From contig CALLZA010000203.1 in NCBI GenBank assembly GCA_937858165.1, forward strand, positions 1-11,792: a stretch of 11,792 bases of DNA, given 5' to 3'. Every line of letters starts with the position of its first letter. The stretch's first letter is position 1. The notes under the pieces were generated by a model. That model saw only the letters and a program-made list of their open reading frames with translations, had not been told where the DNA came from and did not search any database. This DNA is from an uncultured Ardenticatenia bacterium (GTDB lineage: Bacteria; Chloroflexota; Anaerolineae; Promineifilales; Promineifilaceae). The position numbers and the translations under genes were made by a program. Shown piece after piece: positions 6,301 to 11,792 of this stretch.

Positions 6301-8715
6301 GGCCGTGGCGATGTTGGTCACCGTGCCGTTGTTGATGTCGGCCTGGGTGACGGTATAGGTCGCCGTGCAGGTGATGGAGTCGCCCACCGGCAGCGGGTTG
6401 GGCGTCTGCGGGCAGGTCACCGTGTTGGGGTTGGTGATCTTGTTGTCGCTGACGGCGTAGGGCGGCGTCAGGGGCACGTTGCCGCTGTTGGTCAGCAGGT
6501 AGCTGTAGCTGATCGTGTCGCCGACGCTGTCGTAGTTGGCCGTCGTCGTCGTCTTGTCCAGCGTCAGGGCCGGCGCGGGCGGGTTCAGCACCTCAGTCGT
6601 GGTGCAGACCGTCCTGGCCGTGCCGGAGAAGGCGATGCGGGCGCAGTTGGTGATGTCCACCGGGTCGCCGGCGGGCATCATGTCGACGGTGACGTCGAAG
6701 CGCACCAGGAAGGTGGCGCCGATGGCCATCGCGCCCAGCGAGACGCCGTCGGGATCGGGATCGTCGAGCGGAAACTCCGTACCGCTGCCGTCGTCGGGGA
6801 TGGCCACCCAGCCGCCGCCGACATCCTTCTCGGTCGAGTTGAGGACGTAAGTGGTGTTGGTCGGGATGTCATCGTTGACGGAGACGTCGGCGATGATCGA
6901 CAGGCCGGTGTTCTCGATGGTGATCAGATAGCTGATGGTGTCACCTGGGCTGATGACGCCGTTCTGGTCGGCGTCGGTCAGCAGGCTGGCCGCCTTGCTG
7001 CTCTCCAGCGAGGGCAGGGAAACGACGATCGTGCCCACGTCAAGGTAGGGGCTACCGGCGCCGGCGACGCGCGGATCTTCGCCCCAGGCCGCGGCAAAGC
7101 TACAGCCGCCCGTGCCGCCGTTGTTGGCCGCCGTCTTGGTGAAGATGTAGGCGCCGCTCTGGTCGCCGTCGGTGGGGTCATAGAGGCGCACCGAGCGGCC
7201 CGGAGCGACCGAGAAGCCGTTGTTGGAGGTCGGCTCGTCGAGCGTGGACGAACCGTCCACATCGTTATCGGTGGTGTCGCCGTCGCCGTTGAAGTCAACC
7301 AGGTCGGGCGTGCCGTCGTTGTTCCAGTCGACGTAGAAGAAGGTGGTGCAGATGGGCGTCACCCACAGCGGGCTGCCGTTGTCGTCCGGGTCGTTGCTGG
7401 CGGTCGTGTCGCGCCCCTGGCCCAAGCCGACCAGCGCCTGGTTGGACAGCGCGTCGTCGGGCAGGAACGGAATGCCCCAGTCATACGTCCGCTCGTCCCA
7501 GTCGATGGTCGCCAGGCCGTTGAACTCGCGGCTGGTGTCCATCGTCGTGCCGCCGGCGGCCGTCACGGCGAAGCAGTGGACGGCCTGGTTATCCGACAGC
7601 GTGATCGTGCTGTCAACCGCTCCGGCAGCGATGGTCACGTTCCAACTGTCGGCCGTCGTGCCGGCGTCCGGGCCGTCGATCGACTCGCAGCGGACGAACA
7701 GGTTGGTGGCCGACGGGTTGTAGATGTACAGCCGTGTATCGCCGGCGTTGGTGCTGTTGCCGACGGGCATCCAGTAGCTGTAGGACAGCTGGTCGTCGGG
7801 AACCATGTTGAAGTCGCGCGACGCATACTCCGAGCCGATGTCGCCGGTCAGGTGGACGACCTGGATCGGCTTGTCCGGGTCCGTGGAGCGCACCTTGGCT
7901 CCCTGCCGCACGTAGTCGCAGCCGGTCTGGGAGAAGCCATCTTCCAGATAGGTCTCGCCCTCGTCCAGCACCACGGACGTCTCGAAGGCGCCGTTGGCGT
8001 CGGCGTCGATCTGGACCGTCGTGTCGTTGCGCGAGGCGGTGATGGAGAAGGCGCTGTACTCGAACATCTGCGTGCCGGCCGTGTTACAGCCGACGGGCGC
8101 GGTGTACTCATCGCCCCAATCGGTGGTGGGGAACATGGCGTTGGCGTAGGCCAGGACGCTCAGGGTGGAGCTGGCGAAGATCATGCGGCTGACGGCGATG
8201 GCGTTGGTGCCGCCGATCTTGTCCTTGCCGTCATACTGAATCGTCGCCGCCGTGTTGGGCACGGCCACGTCGTTCTGCATGATGATGACGTTGCCGCTGT
8301 TCAGCACGTCGCCGGGGAAGCCGGGCGGCGCGCCGTTGCTCGTGTCGGCGTCGCCCCAGATCTGCACACCGTCGAGGTTGCCCGGGTTGGCGTAGATCTC
8401 GCCCGCCGTCGGGTTGGCGATGTCGTTGGCAAAGCCGTCTTCCCAATGGTCATAGTAGACCAGGGTGTTGTCGGCGCTGATGGCGATGGAGATGGTCGTC
8501 TTCATCGGCGAGGTGGGCGTTGTGCCGCCGCTGATCGTGACCAGCGCGGGCAGGATGTCGTCCTCCGGCTCGGTGACGTAAAAAACGCCCACCGGCGCGG
8601 GGTTGGCCGCGGCCGAGGGGCTGACAAGAACACCGAGGAGAACGATTCCCAGCAACAGGGCCGGGAGTGTTAGGAAGAGAGTCCGAAGTGGTTTGGTTTG
8701 TTTGTTAGTACTCAC
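3349..8715 (-). CDS. Giant secreted DUF11/Ig-like repeat protein with an orphan C-terminal domain
   Basis: The 1788-residue protein begins with a clear signal peptide (basic start, hydrophobic stretch about residues 10-31, cleavage near SPSAAA at 32-37). Residues about 40-560 form a beta-rich region containing YYDHWEDGF, VVHLTGDIGSEYASRDFN and an Asp-rich DWNNDGTPDLVDFNGDGD stretch; it loosely resembles IgGFc-binding-type N-terminal domains. A DUF11-type domain (about 565-715) and seven Ig-like repeats follow, then an unrecognised domain (about 1519-1788). No LPXTG, PEP-CTERM or C-terminal membrane anchor is visible, so it is probably released or held non-covalently at the surface. Proteins of this build are usually envelope or adhesion proteins; no enzymatic motif is seen. 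The start is GTG, with AGCAGG about 10 nt upstream; no in-frame ATG is better. It is convergent with crtI and has its own strong promoter far upstream. Confidence 0.92.
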   Translation of the reverse strand: MSTNKQTKPLRTLFLTLPALLLGIVLLGVLVSPSAAANPAPVGVFYVTEPEDDILPALVTISGGTTPTSPMKTTISIAISADNTLVYYDHWEDGFANDIANPTAGEIYANPGNLDGVQIWGDADTSNGAPPGFPGDVLNSGNVIIMQNDVAVPNTAATIQYDGKDKIGGTNAIAVSRMIFASSTLSVLAYANAMFPTTDWGDEYTAPVGCNTAGTQMFEYSAFSITASRNDTTVQIDADANGAFETSVVLDEGETYLEDGFSQTGCDYVRQGAKVRSTDPDKPIQVVHLTGDIGSEYASRDFNMVPDDQLSYSYWMPVGNSTNAGDTRLYIYNPSATNLFVRCESIDGPDAGTTADSWNVTIAAGAVDSTITLSDNQAVHCFAVTAAGGTTMDTSREFNGLATIDWDERTYDWGIPFLPDDALSNQALVGLGQGRDTTASNDPDDNGSPLWVTPICTTFFYVDWNNDGTPDLVDFNGDGDTTDNDVDGSSTLDEPTSNNGFSVAPGRSVRLYDPTDGDQSGAYIFTKTAANNGGTGGCSFAAAWGEDPRVAGAGSPYLDVGTIVVSLPSLESSKAASLLTDADQNGVISPGDTISYLITIENTGLSIIADVSVNDDIPTNTTYVLNSTEKDVGGGWVAIPDDGSGTEFPLDDPDPDGVSLGAMAIGATFLVRFDVTVDMMPAGDPVDITNCARIAFSGTARTVCTTTEVLNPPAPALTLDKTTTTANYDSVGDTISYSYLLTNSGNVPLTPPYAVSDNKITNPNTVTCPQTPNPLPVGDSITCTATYTVTQADINNGTVTNIATASAQYGGNPVTSNQDTVTVPLAPVAGLNVVKSSTTTLITAAGQQVPYTFTVTNTGNVPLNNVTVSDPKCDLPPTGPTGDTNNNNKLDLTETWVYTCIHTVTQAEMDAGGSLLNTVTADSTETDPATDDLSIPIQQRPGLSVVKSSTTQLITQAGQQVVYTFDVTNTGNISLTGVTVSDPKCDAAPTGPMGDTNNDGQLGLLETWVYTCIHTVTQAELDAATGPNPQLHNVVTADSTETPPATDDLDIPIQYNPGLNVVKSSTTALITAAGQQVPYTFTVTNTGNVTLTNVTVSDAKCDAAPVLQPGGDVNNDGKLQVIETWIFTCLHTVTQAEMNAGGNLVNTVTADSTETPPDTDDLSIPIQQTPALTLDKDTTTVNYDSVGDTIAYTYKVTNSGNVSLTPPYSVTDNKIVNPNTVTCQQTPNPLNPGDFFTCTATYTVTQADLDAGSVTNIATGSAQNGQIPVISNDDTVTVPAVQTPLLEVTKTPNKTVVASGDLVTFTILVENKGTITLSLNSLIDSIYGDITTTGHDGITATTCDVTPPVVLAALTGTYTCTFTAAVTGNPPTTHTNTVTACDTTKNPDVCDSGDATVNIIPDPAIEVIKTANPTQVYAPGGPVVFTVVINNTGGGTVNLTSLTDNVYGNITQVQGQVTATTCAVPQSISQGGNYQCQFTANVTGAAGTIHTDVVTGSGTGFNGDPVSDNDDAVVNIIAPPIVNTCPVNAATHRWTDILGIGMGSNTKHKAQAKLVIPNSANVVELYGQLAAKNQGAAKYVRFIYPNNQYVEMAVPTSPAPRTWGVLWYGADLNPSAHIRGRWFLQTSGTKGHIPRAFVLYPTYNNPNQEYVNVFEVINTSDSQVYWNVAEGWIPSQQLVIDIPAPLARVNFNVELAVVDNDKDARPVIVTVTAGGVTQTQSPVSPNKGDLLNILSFTLANVPAGTGEIVITITSPDPYTNGLGALGGDSAAITGVTANYLCQDVQVTP
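4162..6570 (-). repeat. Seven tandem repeats (X-Y-Y-Y-X-Z-Z) within the secreted protein gene
   Basis: Read with the gene, the units are X1 6570-6229 (342 bp), Y1 6228-5893 (336), Y2 5892-5545 (348), Y3 5544-5209 (336), X2 5208-4867 (342), Z1 4866-4510 (357) and Z2 4509-4162 (348). X units start PALTLDK, Y units GLxVVKSSTT, Z units LEVTKTxN or IEVIKTAN. Every unit carries two cysteines at matching places, for example SDPKCD and YTCIHT in Y, giving a likely disulfide per domain. The Y units also carry an Asp/Asn-rich loop (GDTNNDGQL, GDVNNDGKL) of calcium-binding style. A 64-bp stretch is identical between Y1 (6134-6197) and Y3 (5450-5513). Confidence 0.9.
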
Positions 8716-9339
8716 TTTGATACCTGCTCATTACGAAACACCAGAGTACGCAAGACACCCGCCGAGGCATGACGGCTTCGACGGCCGGATAGGGGGCTGC
8801 GACCACTCTACGCCACGCGGCGGCGGGCGACAGGTAGACCAAACTACCCACGCGCGTCCGGTTTAGGAACGCGGTGGGACGAACGGCCTGCCCATCAGCG
8901 ACCGCGCCGGGCGAGGCGTAGAGTGGTATTCGGTTATGCGATCGGCTCGTGGCCGGAAAGGGAAGTCCCTCCCAGGAGAATCCATTTCAGCGGCAGCGAG
9001 TGCTTGTCAGCGCAAGAGGCATGGCTAGCCATCTTGCCCGGTCAGCAGGTGAAACGATAGTTGATTATCCCCCGATGTTTTCCTCCACTCCGACAGCGAC
9101 AATGAATCGGCAACCAGGCACACGAACGGGTTGCCTCGGCGTTGCTCGCCGGAGCCTGAGCTACTTCAGTTCAACGATGATAATGGGGATGGCAGCTCGC
9201 GCTTGAGAACACCCGTTCCCAAACGCAGGCCTTCGGTTAAGACACTTGCCTTTTCCCGGATTGTTATCCCCTTCCTATCCCTCGCTCTGTCCCGGAGCTG
9301 CGCCAACGGTACGACTGTGGATAGTGGGATAGTACTTTA
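8716..9339 (-). promoter_or_regulatory. Predicted long 5' untranslated leader of the secreted protein gene
   Basis: From the predicted transcription start near 9339 to the GTG at 8715 there are about 620 nt, with no long open frame on the minus strand. The leader holds several stem-loops, read here on the minus strand: GGCAACC/GGTTGCC (9135-9109), GCAAGA/TCTTGC (9037-9012) enclosing the palindrome ATGGCTAGCCAT (9032-9021), a GCGA tetraloop hairpin near 9195-9204, and a large element closed by a 13-bp stem (8927-8802). I compared it by eye with c-di-GMP-I/II, cobalamin, TPP, SAM/SAH, ydaO and glnA riboswitches, RNase P, tmRNA and 6S and saw no convincing match. Confidence 0.45.
8802..8927 (-). 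promoter_or_regulatory. Structured RNA candidate closed by a perfect 13-bp inverted repeat
   Basis: ACCACTCTACGCC at 8802-8814 and its exact complement GGCGTAGAGTGGT at 8915-8927 enclose 100 nt. On the minus-strand transcript, the inside offers GGGCAGG pairing with CCTGTCGCCC, a 10-bp hairpin with one bulged C (CCCACCGCGT with ACGCGCGTGGG, loop TCCTAAACCGG), and a small GTAG-TTTGGT-CTAC hairpin, which together form a branched fold. It ends 86 nt upstream of the GTG start of the secreted protein gene. Function unknown; a cis-acting regulator or a processed small RNA are both possible. Confidence 0.5.
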
Positions 9340-9348
9340 GTCCTAAAG
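9335..9348. promoter_or_regulatory. Palindromic operator candidate over the -10 and start site
   Basis: CTTTAG-TC-CTAAAG is a perfect 6-bp inverted repeat with a 2-bp centre. It overlaps the 3' half of the -10 element and reaches the expected transcription start, the usual place for a repressor site. No regulator gene is visible in the window. Confidence 0.45.
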
Positions 9349-9374
9349 ATAGCATAGGAAGATTTGTCTGTCAA
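9346..9374 (-). promoter_or_regulatory. Sigma70-type promoter directed at the secreted protein gene
   Basis: On the minus strand a consensus -35 TTGACA (9374-9369) is followed, after exactly 17 bases, by the -10 TATCTT (9351-9346). A TG one base before the -10 makes it an extended -10. The region is AT-rich against its surroundings. Transcription should start near 9339 and run toward the gene beginning at 8715. Confidence 0.7.
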
Positions 9375-9530
9375 GGGGATTTACCTACACTGCATTTTGT
9401 ACAGGCCATAAACCCCACACATTCGTTAAGTTGAATGAATCAACTATTGGCTATAGGTAGATAGTGTCCGGGTCATTTGACTGGCCGAGGCGGGGCGGTG
9501 GCGAGCGGTGGCCGTAGGCCCCACGGACCG

Positions 9531-9557
9531 CCAGGTTGGGGCAGCGCGCAACCCTGG
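9531..9557 (-). terminator. Stem-loop directly after the stop of the decayed fragment
   Basis: On the plus strand CCAGGTTG (9531-9538) pairs with CAACCCTGG (9549-9557) with one bulged C. It begins immediately after the TGA (9560-9558, minus strand) of the fragment. No T run follows, so an old transcript-end hairpin is only a suggestion. Confidence 0.35.
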
Positions 9558-9719
9558 TCATTCGCCGCGCCGAAAGGCCGTCGCCAAATCGCGCACGTAC
9601 GGCCGCAGGGTGAAGGGGGCGGTCAAGCAACTCGGCCGCCTGGGGTGAACCGCCGCGGCCATGCCCAGCCGTGCCGTCAGATAGATGCCGTTGGTATGCG
9701 TGGCCGTGCCGGCGCATTC
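9558..9719 (-). pseudogene. Decayed gene remnant, 3' end only
   Basis: On the minus strand a frame of about 53 codons runs from a TAG at 9722-9720 to a TGA at 9560-9558 with no start codon. It reads AGTATHTNGIYLTARLGM, then VHPRRPSCLTAPF, then TLRPYVRDLATAFRRGE, with about four fifths of codons ending in G or C, as in the intact genes nearby. The family is not recognised. Frame disruption before it suggests the 3' remnant of a lost gene; chance in high-GC DNA is the alternative. Confidence 0.35.
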
Positions 9720-9959
9720 CTATCTGCTGGAGAAGCCGCCGAAGCCACCGGGGGCTATAGACAAACCTCTCCCCCTCTGCTAACATGGTACGAGTTTGAT
9801 TGAAGTGCCAGAACGTATCGGTCCAGAGCCGGGCAAGCTCCCGGCGACGAAGAACGGATTGACCATACTCCCGGCTGCGGCCGGACTGTTGCGTCGCCGC
9901 CGGGCAGTCGGCGGTTTCTCAACCTAGAAGGGCGTGGGCTGCCTAAGAAGGCGGGGATC

Positions 9960-11564
9960 GTGTCGCGATTTACCAGTGCGGTGACAGAGCAGGGCGGTCA
10001 ACCGTCTCGCCATCGGAGGCGGTTCGGTCACGCACGCCCCAATCTGCAACCCCCGCTGCGCGACTTGGGCGAACGGCTGGCGGCCGCCTTCAGCCTCGAG
10101 GAACTGCGCGACCTGGCCTTCACCGCGGCCATCGAGCCGGAGAGCGTGCCCGACGACACGCGCCAGCAGTTCGCCCTGGGACTGGCTCGCGCCGGCTGGT
10201 GTCGCGGCCGGCTGGGCGAGGTGTTGGCCGAGGCCGCCCGGCAGCGCCCCACGCGCGACTGGACGATCCCCGCCCTGCCCGACCCACCGGCCGAGGGCTG
10301 TGAGGAAGATCCCCTGCCCCGCCCCTCGGTATTCGGCGACTCGCGCCAGGTGGCGACGTTCGTGCTGCTGCTGCTGGCGGCGGCGGCGGTCGTGGCCGCG
10401 GGGGTGTGGTGGGCCGGCCGGCCGCGGCCGATGACGGCCGACTTCAATATCGCCGTGGCCGCGGTGGATGTGGCCGCGCTGGATACCGACGCCGAGGCCA
10501 TCGGGCAGATGCTCCAGCAGCAGGTGGTCGCCATCGTCGAGGGGCAGTTGCCCGACGACACGACCGCCACGACGGCGGTCAGCGGCGAGCGCATGCCCGT
10601 CGTCGGCGATGCCACCGCCGCAAAGCGCCTGGCTGAGCAGGTCAACGCCCAACTGGTCATCTACGGCAGCGCCGAGGCCGCCGGCGACACCATCCGCTAT
10701 ACACCGCGCTTCTACGTCCTGCTCGACACCGTCCAGGCCGACGTGGGCGAGATGCAGGGCGACGCCTCACTGGAAGCGCCGCTGAGCTTCACCCTGCCGG
10801 AGCTGCTGGAAGCGACACCGCCGACGGGACGCACGGCGGCGGCGGCGGGGCTGCTGACGAGCTTCGTGCGCGCCCTGGTGAATGTGGCCGGCGACGACAT
10901 CCCTGCCGCGCGACGCCACATTGACACCGCCGTGGCCCAGACCGAGCGCTACGTGAACACCTATGAGCCGTTCGCCGGGCGCGAGGTGGTCTATCTGTTC
11001 GCGTCGCACATCGCCCGCATCCAGGCCTATGAGTCGCCCGACCGGGAAGCGCACCTGGCCGCGGCGCAGGGCCACGTGGAGCAGGCGCTGAAAATCAACC
11101 CCAACTACGGCCGCGGCGCCATCGCCCTGGGCAATTTGCAGTTCGACCGCGGCGACCTGTTTGGCGCGCGGCAGACCTATCTGACCGCCGCCGCCCTGCC
11201 CAACCAGCCGCCGGACGCGCTGGTGGGCGTCAAGGCGGCCCAGGGGCTGGGCAACGTGCACCTGCGACAGTTGATTGGCGTCCAGCCCACGCCCGGGCCG
11301 TGCCTCGACGAGGTGCGGCGGCTGGCCGACGCCGGGCTGGCCCACTACAGCGCCGTCATCGCCGCCGCCGGGCCGGAGCCCGACACGCCCCTGCGCGACC
11401 TGGCGGCGCGGGCTACCTTCTATCGCGGCGAGATCCACCAGTTGTGCGCCGAGGTCGAAGCCGCCGCGCTCGATTACGCCGCCGCGCTGGAATTCGACAC
11501 CGGGCCGCCGCTCGTCGATGAAATCGCCACCATGCAGGCCACCTTGCCCAGGCAAGAGGAGTAA
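9960..11564 (+). CDS. EAD (death-like domain)-transmembrane-TPR protein
   Basis: This 534-residue protein has three parts. Residues about 30-101 (LRDLGERLAAAFSLEELRDL onward, then GRLGEVLAEAARQRP) match the pattern of bacterial effector-associated domains, small helical adaptor modules of the death-like class that link sensors to effectors by like-with-like contacts. Residues 131-152 are a single strong transmembrane helix. The rest is probably outside the membrane: a strand/helix segment (FNIAVAAVDV to AQLVIYGSAE) and a helical TPR-like region, clearest at about 360-412 (HVEQALKINPNYGRGAIALG, FDRGDLFGARQTY). The predicted GTG start at 9960 is uncertain: codons for the first 30 or so residues are less GC3-biased than the rest and no clear ribosome-binding site precedes it, so translation may begin later, near the EAD. 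The likely role is signal relay across the membrane. It stops 3 nt before the next gene, so the two are probably co-translated. Confidence 0.75.
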   Translation: MSRFTSAVTEQGGQPSRHRRRFGHARPNLQPPLRDLGERLAAAFSLEELRDLAFTAAIEPESVPDDTRQQFALGLARAGWCRGRLGEVLAEAARQRPTRDWTIPALPDPPAEGCEEDPLPRPSVFGDSRQVATFVLLLLAAAAVVAAGVWWAGRPRPMTADFNIAVAAVDVAALDTDAEAIGQMLQQQVVAIVEGQLPDDTTATTAVSGERMPVVGDATAAKRLAEQVNAQLVIYGSAEAAGDTIRYTPRFYVLLDTVQADVGEMQGDASLEAPLSFTLPELLEATPPTGRTAAAAGLLTSFVRALVNVAGDDIPAARRHIDTAVAQTERYVNTYEPFAGREVVYLFASHIARIQAYESPDREAHLAAAQGHVEQALKINPNYGRGAIALGNLQFDRGDLFGARQTYLTAAALPNQPPDALVGVKAAQGLGNVHLRQLIGVQPTPGPCLDEVRRLADAGLAHYSAVIAAAGPEPDTPLRDLAARATFYRGEIHQLCAEVEAAALDYAAALEFDTGPPLVDEIATMQATLPRQEE

Positions 11565-11567
11565 CCC

Positions 11568-11657
11568 ATGCCCCGGATTGTCCTTGGACTGTTACTGTTG
11601 TTGCTGATTGCCGGCTGTGGTTCCGACGAGTCACCGCCCACGCCCGCGGCCGATATC
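11568..11657 (+). CDS. Lipoprotein, N-terminal fragment cut by the adapter
   Basis: The reading frame MPRIVLGLLLLLLIAGC ends in a good lipobox (LIAGC, cysteine at residue 17), followed by a Ser/Pro/Thr linker (GSDESPPTPAADI), typical of a bacterial lipoprotein signal peptide for lipid anchoring outside the cytoplasmic membrane. AGGAG at 11557-11561, inside the end of the preceding gene, is 6 nt before the ATG. Only 30 codons survive before the adapter at 11658, so the mature domain is unknown. Its spacing with the EAD-TM-TPR gene suggests that the two products act together at the membrane. Confidence 0.85.
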
Positions 11658-11727
11658 CTGTCTCTTATACACATCTGACGCTGCCGACGAGCGATCTAGT
11701 GTAGATCTCGGTGGTCGCCGGATCATT
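11658..11727 (-). other. Illumina Nextera P5/i5 adapter contamination
   Basis: Positions 11658-11676 are the exact reverse Tn5 mosaic end CTGTCTCTTATACACATCT, 11677-11690 the read-1 overhang, 11691-11698 (GCGATCTA) the exact reverse complement of index N501/S501, and 11699-11727 the P5 end with one mismatch at 11721. Genomic sequence ends at 11657. Minus-strand translation across it gives the artefact peptide MCIRDR. Confidence 0.98.
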
Positions 11728-11792
11728 AAAAAAAACAAGAAAAAAAAAAAAAAAAAACATAAAGAAAGTAAGAATAATACAAAATATGAAGA
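11728..11792. other. Poly-A and low-quality run-off beyond the right adapter
   Basis: After the P5 end the sequence is an almost pure A run and then random AT-rich bases. This is what a sequencer reports after passing the end of a library molecule; it is not genomic. Confidence 0.95.

Larger units (their letters stand above)
9375..9959. other. Stretch without an intact gene
   Basis: Positions 9375-9475 are AT-rich and contain an inverted repeat AGTTGA-ATGAA-TCAACT at 9429-9445. From about 9480 the base use changes to coding-like GC-rich sequence, of which only the minus-strand fragment at 9558-9719 is persuasive. Positions 9804-9959 are open in the frame of the next gene but lack a start codon. 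No tRNA, rRNA, CRISPR or complete insertion sequence is seen, and I find no convincing promoter for the gene at 9960. Confidence 0.6.

Noticed and set aside
6010..8673. Plus-strand open frame of 887 codons antisense to the secreted protein gene
   Set aside because: Its V/G/R/D/H-rich translation (for example VGDGVA-like runs) is the usual mirror of a GC3-biased gene on the other strand; no domain, no start context.
8802..8927. Small inverted-repeat transposon (MITE) in place of an RNA element
   Set aside because: No flanking target-site duplication is visible, and the GC-rich interior forms nested helices, which fits an RNA better; it stays possible.
8940..9355. Group I intron core (possible P/Q/R/S elements on the plus strand, e.g. 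GTTCAACGA near 9171)
   Set aside because: The R-like and S-like segments cannot form a matching P7 helix, and there are no split exons around it.
9451..9786. Minus-strand open frame beginning MLAEGERFVYSPRWL, considered as a transposase fragment
   Set aside because: The WLRRLLQQIG stretch is only vaguely transposase-like, codon bias fits a different frame better, and no terminal inverted repeats or target duplications were found.
10767..11555. Minus-strand open frame of 262 codons antisense to the EAD gene
   Set aside because: Low-complexity antisense shadow; the plus frame has a membrane helix, TPR pattern and operon spacing.
11474..11674. Minus-strand open frame beginning MCIRDR
   Set aside because: Its start lies in the right adapter; the rest is antisense to the EAD gene.
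1..11792. CRISPR array, tRNA or rRNA genes
   Set aside because: No short regularly spaced direct repeats, no cloverleaf with a TTCRANYC-type arm, and no conserved rRNA blocks were seen on either strand.

Overview
The window is a short-read assembly contig from a high-GC bacterium. The real insert is about 178-11657. It is closed at both ends by untrimmed Illumina Nextera adapters: an N702-like i7 index at the left, exact N501 i5 at the right, with run-off junk outside each. Both contig ends are therefore sequencing artefacts. The organism is probably an uncultured Chloroflexota (Anaerolineae-like) member. This is inference from GC3-rich codons, short AT-rich intergenic repeats, the phytoene synthase/desaturase types, a giant DUF11-repeat secreted protein and an effector-associated-domain TPR protein; no rRNA or marker gene is present to confirm it.

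Left part (about 266-3218, + strand): a carotenoid cluster. It holds a 5'-truncated squalene/phytoene synthase family gene, a SRPBCC (START-like) protein and crtI phytoene desaturase. The synthase would make phytoene and CrtI would desaturate it; the role of the SRPBCC protein is unknown. Positions 178-267 carry a coding-like frame on the opposite strand that runs directly into the truncated synthase, which suggests a chimeric join. Two stem-loops at 3267-3339 separate crtI from the convergent gene that follows.

Middle (8715-3349, - strand): one 1788-residue secreted protein. It has a signal peptide, an N-terminal region of about 520 residues, a DUF11-type domain, seven further Ig-like repeats in the order X-Y-Y-Y-X-Z-Z, and an unrecognised C-terminal domain of about 270 residues. 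Upstream on the same strand is a strong sigma70-like promoter (9346-9374) with a palindrome over its -10 and start site. It implies an untranslated leader of about 620 nt containing a foldable element closed by a perfect 13-bp inverted repeat.

Right part: 9375-9959 has no intact gene, only a decayed coding-like fragment on the minus strand. From 9960 (+) comes a membrane protein with an N-terminal death-like effector-associated domain (EAD), one transmembrane helix and a C-terminal TPR-containing sensor-like region. A lipoprotein gene follows 3 nt later and is cut by the right adapter. This EAD-TM-TPR plus lipoprotein pair is the best candidate for part of an uncharacterised signalling or immunity-like system, but its effector partner is not in the window.
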